Assembly: GCA_000695325.1 (NCBI GenBank)
Contig: AVPN01000017.1
Span: 17,238-63,535 of the forward strand
Source: Pleurobrachia bachei
Taxonomy: Eukaryota > Ctenophora > Tentaculata > Cydippida > Pleurobrachiidae
Direction: 5' to 3'
Length of the DNA: 46,298 nucleotides
Shown here: positions 1-11,446 of the stretch, piece by piece
How positions within the stretch are numbered: position 1 is the stretch's first letter
How the letters are laid out: every line of letters starts with the position of its first letter
Position numbers and translations under genes: made by a program
Notes under the pieces: generated by a model
Told to the model about the DNA's origin: nothing
The model's database searches: none
What the model saw: the letters and a program-made list of their open reading frames with translations, nothing else

Positions 1-61
<61 letters not shown>
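1..61. repeat. (CT)n microsatellite
   Basis: Nearly pure CT dinucleotide repeat at the window edge, with one CG interruption near base 11. It probably continues outside the window. Similar CT/GA tracts recur at 1897-1935, 11372-11442 and 44671-44722. Confidence 0.95.
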
Positions 62-64
<3 letters not shown>

Positions 65-1893
65 TCTGCTATTGTCACGTGGAGCAAATGACAATCAAGA
101 TACCGATAAATCGAGGAGATCAACGACAACGTGGAGATCAAACTCCTGCAAATCGAGAAGAGAGACCGGCTCTAGATCTCTCTCCCTCGCCTCTCCCTCT
201 CTCAAGAAAGCCGACCAAATCATATAATTAGCGTAAACACGTGTGGCGTCGATGATCATTTCGCCATTCAGCTTATCCAATCCAGTCTTGAGAATCATCA
301 AATACCCTTCCACCCTATGCCACCATGAACCAACCACGAATTTTCGATCTCTTTCTCAAAAGGATCTATATCGTATCTCTTGTTTTATCTCTCAGCTCTC
401 TTCCTAGAACAAATATTCGCTCGCGACCTAGGATACAGTTCCAAATATTTTCAAATGTCAAATCATAAAAGAGAGAAAGAATTTTGTGGAGAGAAAGAGA
501 GGTCGGAGCTTAGCAGTTCACAGAGAGCGAGATGGAGAGATTCTTCCTTTGTCAGTTTGTGAGTTGAGACATAGAATAAAATGATGAATACGCAAATCGT
601 AACAGTAATGGTTAAATTCAAACAAAGATAGAGAAAAGGATTTAACTGCTAGAGAGATTTAAAAACACGGTGAGAGCTGGTGATTGAATGAGCAGATATA
701 TTAATGTGAATCTGTAGCTCTCACATGCTTATGCTACCTCAAAATCAAAACATTGATATCTTGTTAAAGACTTCCCCGGCCCACACTCTCTCTCGGCCGC
801 GTTCTCTCTCGCATATAATCTCTGCAGTGCAGGAGGGTATGCCGCACATACGGTGTCTCATGATACTGTGCATGATTACATGCCATGCGTATATATCAGA
901 AAGAGGTGGCCGAAACAATCATGGTTTATCAAGATATTTTTAGTAACAGCTGCTTTAAAAACTTTAACTAGAAATAAAGTGCTTTAATCTAAGCAAATGA
1001 GCTCAAAAAAGTACTGAAAGGTCAAAACCTTGATAAGGAAGTTACCCCTCCCTTGCCGGCTCGTGAAGTGCGCCAAACGAATGTCTAAACATATAATAGT
1101 GTGAGGTGTCTTCGATACCAATTGCACATGACCATGGTCAAGAAGCCATACCTAAAAACCAAACCTGCAACGAACATAATATTACGTGGCTTTTGCTGAA
1201 ATCCAAAGTTTACTTCAGTAAACTAGAACGATCACTGATGGATTGGCAACCCATTGGCAACTAAGTACTGGGGTATAAGAAAACATTGAAACAAAAAATA
1301 GTAGCAAATGACCTGAAATCGGAAGGTTTAACTTAGCTGGGCGGTACAGACATGTATACATGGATATGAGAAAAATGGGAAATAGTATGTGTGGTCTCTC
1401 ACATCGATAATAGACAGATCAAAAAGAGAGAGCTTCAAAGTAGCTATGGAGACAGACTTGATAATGGTTTTTATAGTGGAAAATATGCTGTTGTGGTAAG
1501 AGGAGTAGAGGAAATCCAAACAGGCAATTACAAATCAGTGTATTTCAACAGGAAACAACGAACGGAACTTCAACCTGATCGTTCTGGGTTTTCTGAATAT
1601 ATGATTCTGAAATATTTTCAATTTGATACTTAGTTACCGGTGCATTCTCTAGGAGAATAACACAAAGTAAAGCAATCGAGATCCGTTTAAGCTTCCAATT
1701 CCATATGAAGTAGATATAGGTAGCAATGGTAGCAATGGTGCATTTACAATTACGAGCTGTATATAAGCTGATGAGTACAGCAGTCTCAGTCGGGGCTTTG
1801 GAGAGAGAATTCGGTGCAGATTATATAGCTACAGCTCTGTCAGGGTTACAATACTCATAGTCTCTATCTCTCCCTAACTATCTCTCTGTATCA

Positions 1894-1896
<3 letters not shown>

Positions 1897-1935
<39 letters not shown>
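1897..1935. repeat. (TC)n microsatellite
   Basis: Run of TC dinucleotides followed by a short interrupted TC tract to about 1950. No coding potential. Confidence 0.9.
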
Positions 1936-2328
1936 ATCTCTCTCTCTCTGCGTCTGTTGGATAAGGGATAATAGCTACAACAGCACGGGAGAGCTAAAGT
2001 GAAGTAAAGGGGAGAGAACTAGAGAGAGAGAAATCAGAAAGCAAAATACAGGGAAAGGATGTATAGAAACAGAGAGGGAGATCGAGAGATCAGAGAGTTA
2101 AAGGAAGGGCAGAAGAAGGGAGAAAGTGAGAGAAGAAAGATCAACAGCATCATTATGATGAGCTGGCATAAGACCAAGCTAAGGACTAGACGCGGCCCCC
2201 CTCCCCCAATTACGAATTCACCATTTTTACCAGCGCATAGTTGTACACATGGTACACATGGTACACTATACCTATACCACATCTGACCACAAGATCAAGA
2301 TTCTTCTTGTCCTACTACCATAAATAGC

Positions 2329-2388
2329 TGTCTGGCGTCGCCGACCCCATCTGAGCACACTGTCAAATGGGGTATGGCGCCGCCATAC
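2329..2388 (-). repeat. Dispersed GGCGCC hairpin repeat, inverted copy
   Basis: About 57 bases matching, as reverse complement, the repeats at 7371-7427 and 8682-8738. The unit is itself an imperfect inverted repeat: a TGT-TGGCG-GCGCC arm, an ATGGGGT-type core and the opposite arm. It looks like a very small non-autonomous hairpin element. Its family is not known to me. Confidence 0.6.
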
Positions 2389-3202
2389 GGCATACATATA
2401 AATAGCGAAGATGGTCAGCTATGAAACTGAAACGAAAGAAGCTAGCTTGAGAGCCACCTTGGTGACAAAGGTCAAACAACTTGAGAGGTCACACAAAACT
2501 ATAAACGTTTGGGATTATAGTTATAATCATGATACGGACATACAAATGATGTGAAGAACTCTTTTAACTAGAAATGGTTAAGTGTCAGCCTATCAAGTAG
2601 TTGCAGCAATGGCCGATCAACTGTAAAGAAGTATCCCCTTTTGGCTTCCCCAGATTGAGATATAGCCGTCAGCGTGATGCCTAACAACTTTCTTCGCTCC
2701 ACGAGCAGGTGTCTTTGGGATGCCTAACAGCAGATAGCCGATTAAAGACCTAGCAGCTTCCATGCAGCAATGTTTAGATGGAAAAGCAAATAATGACAGG
2801 GCTGTATATTTTGACAGATACTGAACTTTGAAGTAGGTGTGACAAGGTATTCAATATGTTCTACATACAAGACCAGGTGCTGCATTCGTCAGGTTTACCC
2901 TGCTCGTTCAAAACATATGAAATTGAGTTTGGTTTGAGGTGTCAGGCCAACGCTCTGACAAACAGGTGTTTCCACCAATTTATCGATGAATTGTTTGATT
3001 CACAGTGGACGGGGACCTAACCATAAATGTGGTGTTTCCCAAGGTTTGCATCGTGTACATGGTGTGCACATTTACACCAAATCGATTCTGAACATAGACT
3101 GCACATGTACTCAGAAAGTACAAACAGCTCTTGTGCAAGCTTTCAATCCCGCACACACACCCAATATCTCTCCTCCTCATGTTGTTTCTCTTGTTGTTCC
3201 AG

Positions 3203-5487
3203 GGTTATCTGTTGGCCCTCGTTGCCCCTGACAACCATGTACTCACGTCACCGTTGCACTCTAGATTGAACCTCCAATGGCCGCACATATTGCTAGAAAA
3301 CGGGACAAAGTACAAGGTATACTGCATGAGTGAGAAACCCATGTTTTAGAAGATGGTTTGAGAGAGAGAGAGACAGGGGAGAGAGAGCAGCTATAATACA
3401 GTGGGAAGAATAACTGCAGATGGGAAAAGCAGATGTACAATGCAAATTTTCTAAACTCAGGATCCAAGAGTTTATTGTGTTTCTCAAATCTGCAGAATCA
3501 CGTGACATATTTGAATTTTAAGTTTTGATCCTTTTGGTCTGTTGCCAACTGAACTGTGAGGTACCCGACACTTATATAGTCATTTATTATGATATGCCTT
3601 TTTGCAAGTGCATTAAACACACCTTTTAAAACATACGCTTAACACTACTTTACATTAGTGTCAAAATAAACTTAACCCACTTATATACATTGTACATCTA
3701 AGCCCTTGAAATTCACTGGATAGTATCCAAAAATTTGAGAGAGAGAGACTGAGAAATATTGTGAATAAAGAAAAACGTGATTCTCTGTTTTGCATCTGTT
3801 TGTTGGGTACAGAGACCGCTTTTTCAAGTCGTTGCGACTTAGAAGGTTAGAAGATTTAACGGCACAATATGGTATACACAGGTCAACTCGAACGAGTATG
3901 CCACCTTCACTTGCACTGGGATAACCACAGTGACTGGGGTGGAGGTGTGGAGCGAGTTGGCAGTGAATTGTGAGGGATCAGATGAAGAGGTCTTCAAATC
4001 ATCCGCTGGAACAGACTCCGTATCATCTAGGTACTTATCAGTCGTTTAATATCATAATCCGATCATCATCCGTGTACTAACTTCGTCGCCCGACGGTCGT
4101 CTAGAAAAGTTGTTTGGCCTAGGCTATTCTTTGATATGACCACCCTGACCCAAATACCTCAGTTCAATATACATATTTTAGGTGGCAGAGTAACGATGAT
4201 GGCCGGTTCCTTACCACCTGTACCTTGGAGTGCTTCGCGTACACTGACTGTGATGAAACGGTACTTTCCAATCCTCAAACCTCCTAGTGGTTTGTGTACC
4301 TTTTCGTTATTCAAACTCGGATATGTTTCTACGATTAAAAACTCCAAAGACAGTGATTTCACTCTACAATACATTTCACAGGTAAAGCGAGATTACACCC
4401 TTGAGAAATTGGTTAGCGTTTCAAAAAGGCAGGTGAATTGTACCCAACAAAATGACTACAGCTGTCCTGCGGATGGACATGATCATGTTGTACAGACCCT
4501 CTCGATCAACAGTAAGTCTAGTGGATTATTTGTTGACTTGTACAACAGCTGCCCTAGCAGCTCTTTTTGTTTTGGAATGAATTTGTTCAAAATATTGTCG
4601 ATTGTGAATCATCACTCAACCACAGAGCCCTGGGGTAACGGCCGGTTCTGGGCTGATACGACCTGCAATGGTCCTGGTCTAGTGAGATCGGATAACACCA
4701 CCACTAGCGTATATTTAGTAACTGTCCCGGATCCAGAGGAGTCTTGTTCTTGTGCCACAACATTTACCTACTGGGAGAGAACGAGCAAGGGAGAAATCTG
4801 TTCGGAACCTGTTTGGAGTGAGGAGATGATAGTATCGGCATCTCAAGGTATAAAACAACATATTTTGGGCATAATTATGATTAGTTATGATAGCTTTTGA
4901 TATATGCTCAATGCCGCCGCTAGTCCTGTTTTAATTTCCTAAGCTATACAAGTCATTAGTGTCATTCAATGCAGGTTGTGAGACTGGTGGTCTATCGGCT
5001 GGGATGATTGTTTTTATTGTGTTCTTTCTCCTTGTCGTGGGAGGGATTATTGGCGGCCTGGCGTGGAGGAGGTGGAAGAAACAACAAATCATACCAAAAC
5101 CGGTAAACGAGTGTTCCTCTAGGCGAGAGTAATGAATTATATGCCCGATTCCCCTACTCTTCCCCTCGCCCCACTTTATCCCCTTCTATCCCACTACTCC
5201 GATCCCCTACCCTGTATCACTACTCCCCTAGCCCCTACCTCACTACCAATCACATATCTCTCCCTCATCTTCAGTCGGGTACCCAGGTAGTAAGAATGAC
5301 GGCGATGGACCAGGTCAAATTGAATACTCTGGTGGAGTTAGTGAACGACCCGGTAGTGGATGATACAATTCTAAAGATACACCGACCATACCATGAACCA
5401 GATGACCAGAGTGAGGAGGGAGATATTGAGTATTCCATATCACCTAGTACAGTGGGAGGAGAAGACCCTATCTATGATGATGCGTGA
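3203..5487 (+). CDS. Single-pass membrane receptor with tyrosine-containing tail (5' end not identified)
   Basis: Seven exons join with agreeing phases: 3203-3316, 3882-4030, 4182-4260, 4382-4511, 4626-4847, 4975-5102 and 5275-5487, giving 344 residues without the N-terminus. The outer part has paired cysteines and two similar segments, one around WQSNDDGRF-TTC and one around PWGNGRFWADTTC, so it probably holds two related Ig/FN3-like modules. I do not recognise the family. Exon 6 encodes one hydrophobic helix (GMIVFIVFFLLVVGGIIGG) followed by a basic stop-transfer stretch (WRRWKKQQ). The last exon is an acidic cytoplasmic tail of about 70 residues with tyrosines in RPYHEP, DIEYSIS and the near-terminal PIYDDA. 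Tyrosine-phosphorylation signalling is inferred from that tail only. No clean ITIM or ITAM spacing is present. No signal-peptide exon was found. Confidence 0.7.
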
Positions 5488-6088
5488 TCAGGGAATATCA
5501 GAGTTTGAGTGAAGTATAATGTCGGGGTCTGGAACTGCTAACTGCTAGATCATGCAGGAAGTTCACTGATCATGCCAGGAAGTTTGATAATGGTTGAAAT
5601 GTATATACATACCGTAAGCGATTATCTGATGGCATTACAGTCATTACGACCTATGCGACGTGTCATCCATGAGTCATGTTTCCTTATATAGTGCCATACT
5701 CTGTGGTGTGTATCTTGCCGTAGCATTCACACCGCAGATATTGCTATTTGCTGATCAGCAGGTGTCGTACAAATACGTCAGCCGCAAAATGCTGGGTCTT
5801 TTGAGATTTGTGCTCTCAACCATTGTCTGATTTTTAGCACATTTTGTTATATCCAACCGATGCTATAGCAGATACAGTAGTACCAATAACATGTTACCAG
5901 AAAACTTCAGTTTCTTTTTAGGCCTTATGCTAGATAAACGATTGAATCACTAAAACAGCTTTCACAACAACGCATCGATTAGAAGTGGAAGGCTCTCTCC
6001 TGTGTGAGATCTTTCGTCCCTGTTGACACCTTTTTTCTTGTCACCCTTGTCACTTATAGAGAGATCACGGTAGATGATAGAGGAAGAA
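5005..6088 (+). repeat. Tandem duplication D1, copy A (1,084 bp)
   Basis: Copy A runs from inside the transmembrane exon, through the tail exon and downstream DNA, to the AGAGGAAGA sequence at 6088. Copy B follows immediately (6089-7172). The copies are almost identical except for a few bases in the membrane exon and a 50-base block (5915-5964 against 6999-7048) that is complemented without reversal. Confidence 0.9.
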
Positions 6089-6571
6089 TGATTGTTTTTA
6101 TTGTGTTCTTTCTCCTTGTCGTGGGAGGGATTATTGGTGGACTGGCGTGGATGAGGTGGAAGAAACAACAAATCATACCAAAACCGGTAAACGAGTGTTC
6201 CTCTAGGCGAGAGTAATGAATTATATGCCCGATTCCCCTACTCTTCCCCTCGCCCCACTTTATCCCCTTCTATCCCACTACTCCGATCCCCTACCCTGTA
6301 TCACTACTCCCCTAGCCCCTACCTCACTACCAATCACATATCTCTCCCTCATCTTCAGTCGGGTACCCAGGTAGTAAGAATGACGGCGATGGACCAGGTC
6401 AAATTGAATACTCTGGTGGAGTTAGTGAACGACCCGGTAGTGGATGATACAATTCTAAAGATACACCGACCATACCATGAACCAGATGACCAGAGTGAGG
6501 AGGGAGATATTGAGTATTCCATATCACCTAGTACAGTGGGAGGAGAAGACCCTATCTATGATGATGCGTGA
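6089..6571 (+). pseudogene. Truncated second copy of the receptor's membrane and tail exons
   Basis: The copy starts inside the transmembrane exon at ATGATTGTT, joined to unrelated upstream sequence, so the splice acceptor and the residues before GMIV are missing. The membrane helix and its GT donor after CCAAAACCG (donor at 6187) are kept. One change turns the RRW motif into MRW. The tail exon (6359-6571) encodes the same protein as the first copy. If the locus is real, this could act as an alternative 3' end for the receptor. If it is an assembly product, it is simply the other allele. Confidence 0.7.
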
Positions 6572-6998
6572 TCAGGGAATATCAGAGTTTGAGTGAAGTA
6601 TAATGTCGGGGTCTGGAACTGCTAACTGCTAGATCATGCAGGAAGTTCACTGATCATGCCAGGAAGTTTGATAATGGTTGAAATGTATATACATACCGTA
6701 AGCGATTATCTGATGGCATTACAGTCATTACGACCTATGCGACGTGTCATCCATGAGTCATGTTTCCTTATATAGTGCCATACTCTGTGGTGTGTATCTT
6801 GCCGTAGCATTCACACCGCAGATATTGCTATTTGCTGATCAGCAGGTGTCGTACAAATACGTCAGCCGCAAAATGCTGGGTCTTTTGAGATTTGTGCTCT
6901 CAACCATTGTCTGATTTTTAGCACATTTTGTTATATCCAACCGATGCTATAGCAGATACAGTAGTACCAATAACATGTTACCAGAAAACTTCAGTTTC

Positions 6999-7048
6999 AA
7001 AAATCCGGAATACGATCTATTTGCTAACTTAGTGATTTTGTCGAAAGT
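6999..7048. other. 50-base block that is the unreversed complement of 5915-5964
   Basis: Reading both copies left to right, every A is paired with T and every G with C across 50 positions. The two flanks (GTTTC before, CAACAACG after) are identical and not complemented. Either block could be the original because no third copy exists. An inversion would give the reverse complement, which this is not. Confidence 0.9.
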
Positions 7049-7370
7049 CAACAACGCATCGATTAGAAGTGGAAGGCTCTCTCCTGTGTGAGATCTTTCG
7101 TCCCTGTTGACACCTTTTTTCTTGTCACCCTTGTCACTTATAGAGAGATCACGGTAGATGATAGAGGAAGAGAAAGGCCGAGAGGGAGAAAGGGATTGGT
7201 TATATTCCACAGCTGTTACCCCCTCTCCCACGCCCAACAAGAATTTAGCCTGAAACCTCATCTTTTTGGCCGCTTAGCGACGTGCCCAACCCATCTTTAG
7301 TCCCCATGCTGTAATTGGTTTCTATTATTTTTAACAGTTTATTTTACCAGATCCGATTCCTCTTATGATC

Positions 7371-7427
7371 TGTATGGCGGCGCCATACCCCATTTGATTC
7401 TCAGATGGGGTCGGCGGCGCCAGACAG
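7371..7427 (+). repeat. Dispersed GGCGCC hairpin repeat
   Basis: Same unit as 8682-8738 (D2 partner) and, in opposite orientation, 2329-2388. It is an imperfect inverted repeat with GGCGCC-containing arms. Confidence 0.6.
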
Positions 7428-8057
7428 CTTATGATAGTGCCCAAGTAATACGGAACTGAGGTGACAAATAGAGGTCGTTACAGCTGTTTGTATTTTTATA
7501 GTATTAGTCAAGGGGTTTATTTCCATTTATACAAGTTGTTAGATAATTCCTCCATTCCAGCTGTTTCCAATATAATGTCTGGATTATATGTACCAGATGG
7601 CTACCTACCCCCTCCAGACCTTTACTACTTACAATCGCTGTTTGTGAATTATATAAGCTATAATTATATTTAGATACTAATGATCAATAGTAATAATTAT
7701 CAGCTCGAGAGAATGAAATGGGGAGACACATCCATCATAGTTATTTCTTCTGTCATTATCATTTGACTTTGAGTTTGACAGCATTTCTTAGAAACTGAAT
7801 GACTTGAAGTTTGCAATAGGCTCAGAATACCTGTATAGTTTCTTTGTTCCGATCTATAAAAAGGAGTTCAAGTATCATCCAATCCCGGATTGCAAAAGTC
7901 CTTTTCAATTAGAGAATAGAGAAATGTGTTATTTTTAACATGTGTACACCGATCGAGCCAGGTGCCAGATGCTAAGTGTTGATCAATGTTCCCCAAGTTC
8001 CATGTGATTCTAATAGATTATCTGACTTGTGTATCCCAGCAGTTTTCAGTTGGCATC

Positions 8058-8458
8058 ATGGTTTTATTCGTTGACTCGTCAAACTTTTCCATTTCTGTTC
8101 CGGAAACCCTGGGGTTCAGTGATGCCGGATATAGTATGCTCACCATATACCATGCCTTCGCCACCCTCCAATCTATTATCGGTAAACTCATATCCTTCTA
8201 ATTTACTTCGCAACTTTTCCAAATATAACCCAATTTTAGGAAACAGTTTGGTCTTGGTTGGTTGTGTCAAATACAAGGCGGTGACAGTTGATTGTGTTTC
8301 CATGGCGATGATTGAGTGGCTGGCTGCTCTGGATCTAACAATTGCTCTATGCTACATGATCCCTGTTCTACTTACCATCATATCCCAACACTGGGTCCTA
8401 GGTAACTGTAGTCTTCCACGTGGAGTCGGTTTGGCGTGTTTAGTTTTTTTTTGTCTCG
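8058..8458 (+). pseudogene. 5' partial copy of the GPCR gene (TM1-TM2 only)
   Basis: Copies of GPCR exon 1 (8058-8181) and exon 2 (8240-8401) with intact splice sites. The sequence is then cut at 8459 by the D2 junction, before the exon encoding TM3 onward. It cannot encode a working receptor by itself. A transcript could in principle splice from its exon 2 into downstream exons, because the phases are the same as in the full copy. Confidence 0.8.
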
Positions 8459-8681
8459 CGGTAGATGATAGAGGAAGAGAAAGGCCGAGAGGGAGAAAGG
8501 GATTGGTTTTTTTCCACAGCTGTTACCCTCCCCCACGCCCAACAACAATTTAGCCTGAAGCCTCATCTTTTTGGCCGGGTATTATAAGCGACGTGCCCAG
8601 CTCATCTTTAGTCCCCAGGCTGTAATTGGTTTCTATTATTTTTAACAGTTTATTTTACCAGATCCGGTTCCTCTTATGATC

Positions 8682-8738
8682 TGTATGGCGGCGCCATACC
8701 CCTTTTGAGTCTCAGATGGGGTCGGCGGCGCCAGACAG
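8682..8738 (+). repeat. Dispersed GGCGCC hairpin repeat
   Basis: D2 partner of 7371-7427, with a few substitutions. Confidence 0.6.
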
Positions 8739-8939
8739 CTTATGATAGTGCCCAAGTAATACGGAACTGAGGTGACAAATAGAGGTCGTTACAGCTGTTT
8801 GTATTTTTATAGTATTAGTCAAGGGGTTGATTTCCATTTATACAAGTTGTTAGATAATTCCTCCATTCCAGCTGTTTCCAATATAATGTCTGGATTATAT
8901 GTACCAGATGGCTACCTACCCCCTCCAGACCTTTATTAG

Positions 8940-9158
8940 ATCATGCACGTGCAAAAATCGCGCGGCACCCGAAATTTAGGTGACTTTCACTCCTTTGCTT
9001 TGTATCGAATCGAAAAACAACCCTCAAGTTTTCGAAAGATCTCGTCGAGATCTTCAAAAAACTAGGGGGTCATTTTTCGATTCGATGCAAAGCAAAGGAG
9101 TGACAGTCACCTAAATTTCGGACGCCGCACGACTTTTGCACATGCATGATCTAAGCGC
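8940..9158. mobile_element. Palindromic MITE-like element, about 219 bp
   Basis: The two ends (TTAGATCATGCA... and its inverted partner ...TGCATGATCTAA) form arms of about 100 bases with few mismatches around the core GATCTCGTCGAGATC. The element is absent from the paired site in D2 copy A near 7618, so it is a presence/absence insertion. A segment of about 30 bases (AGATGGCTACCTACCCCCTC...) lies on both sides. That is longer than a normal target-site duplication and may reflect a local duplication linked to the insertion. It encodes no protein. The superfamily is not assignable from the termini alone. Confidence 0.8.
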
Positions 9159-9631
9159 TCCTACTAGATGGCTACCTACCCCCTCCAGACCTTAACTACT
9201 TACAATCGCTGTTTGTGAATTATATAAGCTATAATTATATTTAGATACTAATGATCAATAGTAATAATTATCAGCTCGAGAGAATGAAATGGGGAGACAC
9301 ATCCATCATAGTTATTTCTTCTGTCATTATCATTTGACTTTGAATTTGACAGCATTTCTTAGAAACTGAATGACTTGTAGTTTGCAATAGGCTCAGAATA
9401 CCTGTATAGTTTCTTTGTTTCGATCTATAAAAAGGAGTTCAAGTATCATCCCGACATCCCGGATTGCAAAAGTCATTTTCAATTAGAGAATAGAGAAATG
9501 TGTTATTTTTAACATGTGTACACCGATCGAGCCAGGTGCCAGATGCTAAGTGTTGATCAATGTTCCCCAAGTTCCATGTGATTCTAATAGATTATCTGAC
9601 TTGTGTATCCCAGCAGTTTTCAGTTGGCATC

Positions 9632-10997
9632 ATGGTTTTATTCGTTGACTCGTCAAACTTTTCCATTTCTGTTCCGGAAACCCTGGGGTTCAGTGATGCC
9701 GGATATAGTATGCTCACCATATACCATGCCTTCGCCACCCTCCAATCTATTATCGGTAAACTCATATCCTTCTAATTTACTTCGCAACTTTTCCAAATAT
9801 AACCCAATTTTAGGAAACAGTTTGGTCTTGGTTGGTTGTGTCAAATACAAGGCGGTGACAGTTGATTGTGTTTCCATGGCGATGATTGAGTGGCTGGCTG
9901 CTCTGGATCTAACAATTGCTCTATGCTACATGATCCCTGTTCTACTTACCATCATATCCCAACACTGGGTCCTAGGTAACTGTAGTCTTCCACGTGGAGT
10001 CGGTTTGGCGTGTTTAGTTTTTTTTTGTCTCGAAGTACCGAACAGCCGTACCCTCCGCAAAAACTATTATACCGGGCCAGGGGCAGATTATTTCGAATAT
10101 GACTCAGCAATGTTTACCATTTTCTCCTTTTCAGGAAAAGTTATCTGTTTTCTCCAGGGAAATCTCGGTTTTATTTGTTTCCTTATTGAGCTCTCCTTGG
10201 TGGAGGGGATATCCCTTTATCGGGTGTACGCTCTATTCCGACCTCTGGCATGTCGCCAACTAAGCCCTGGTACCATTCACAAAGCCCTAACCGGACTCTC
10301 CATCTTCTCTGCTCTGTACATGCTCTGCACCCTCCCAATGGGCCAGTACTACTTCTTCGATCCCTACCTGCTCAGTTGTCAGGTGTCAGGACAAACGGAC
10401 CCAAAACCGCTTTTTGTCATGTACACAATCATCGCTACCGTTATATTTCTCTCTATACCTGTGGCCGGTATAATAACAGCCAACCTGGCCATTCTAATGT
10501 TGGTTGCCAAGGCCCGAGGCGGTATCCCTGGGATTAACGCCTTAAAAACAGTATGCTATGTATCATGGGCCTTTGTGATATCAGTCATCCCTACGAATGT
10601 GAGGGTCCTCCTCCAGGTGACTAGAGTTCCCCTTCCTCCTTGGTTCTACATAGCGGCTCACGAGCTCCTGTTCATGAATGCGTTGGTGAACCCTATGATT
10701 TATACGGCAACCAACCGAGGTTTTAGGACCTTCCTCGCAAAACTTATCTCAAGAAACCTCACATATCCCGGTGAGTAATTACTAGATAGAACCATGTCAT
10801 AGTCGGTAAAAAGTTGATGAGAGAGTTTCGACGTTCATTACAAAACAAGATTTTTCACAAACTAATCCTTTTCAGAAGCACATGCTACTGGTCGGTCCTC
10901 TGCTCAAACCATGGAAAGCCGACCCCTTCCCTCCCAAACCACCAAGCGTTTATCAGGACAACAGTGTGCTGGAGCTACTGGTACCACAATAGCATAA
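9632..10997 (+). CDS. Rhodopsin-like (class A) G-protein-coupled receptor
   Basis: Four exons join in phase: 9632-9755, 9814-9975, 10135-10770 and 10876-10997, giving 347 residues. An in-frame ATG at 9560 would add 24 residues. The first intron (58 bp) falls exactly at the GN motif of TM1 (SIIG|NSLVLV). TM2 carries the ALDLTIALCY region. The second splice restores HWVLG|KVICFLQG, the usual Trp-x-x-Gly loop and TM3 cysteine. The end of TM3 reads SLYRVY where most class A receptors have DRY. TM5 and TM6 follow, and TM7 holds NPMIY, the NPxxY motif. The C-terminal tail is short and Ser/Thr-rich. The 159-base second intron is in frame without stops, so an unspliced reading looks like one long ORF. 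The ligand is unknown. Confidence 0.85.
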
Positions 10998-11368
10998 TAT
11001 TTGGGAACATGATCATGACTTCTATTTCCAGATCATTGTCTGACATTAGAAAATTGGTTGTTTATTTCTTAACGTACAATTAATTTACAGAAGTAGAACT
11101 TGCATGTATCTATTTTATCCTGCTGAATTATATAAGCTGAATGCCTTTGAAATTATACCGGTTGTTATTTAGTAACATGAATCATATTTAGTAACATGAA
11201 TCATATCATATCATCTCTGCGGTTTCTACTTTAGACTTTGATGAACTAGCAACATGTTGCATATATAATACCACCATACTTTCTGTCTCTCTCATTTTCC
11301 TGTATCTCGCGTCCGACCTGTCCGATTTTAAACCCGGCTCTACTCGCTAATTACACACGACATGCACG

Positions 11369-11446
<78 letters not shown>

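Larger units (their letters stand above)
62..3202. other. Intergenic or intronic stretch without a recognisable gene
   Basis: Only short open frames occur here and none shows a recognisable domain or a consistent series of splice sites. The stretch holds a TC microsatellite (1897-1935), purine-rich runs (2010-2140), a short tandem repeat of the unit gtacacatg around 2241-2265 and the dispersed GGCGCC hairpin at 2329-2388. Upstream exons of the receptor gene that becomes visible at 3203, including its signal peptide, may lie here, but I cannot identify them. Confidence 0.6.
6089..7172 (+). repeat. Tandem duplication D1, copy B
   Basis: Head-to-tail partner of 5005-6088 at an exact 1,084-base offset on both sides of the complemented block. 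The equal lengths show that the odd block was substituted in place, not inserted. Confidence 0.9.
7152..8458 (+). repeat. Tandem duplication D2, copy A
   Basis: The block begins at the GTAGATGATAGAGGAAG sequence and ends inside the intron after GPCR exon 2. Copy B starts directly at 8459 with the same GTAGATGATAG sequence. Copy B is longer by about 270 bases because of the palindromic element at 8940-9158 and its flanking duplication. Small scattered differences separate the copies, as expected for alleles or recent paralogs. Confidence 0.85.
8459..10032 (+). repeat. Tandem duplication D2, copy B
   Basis: Second copy of 7152-8458. It continues into the complete GPCR gene and carries the palindromic insertion at 8940-9158 that copy A lacks. 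Confidence 0.85.

Noticed and set aside
8940-9158. Possible small RNA gene because of the strong hairpin
   Set aside because: Absence from the duplicate copy and terminal inverted repeats fit a MITE insertion better; no promoter elements seen.
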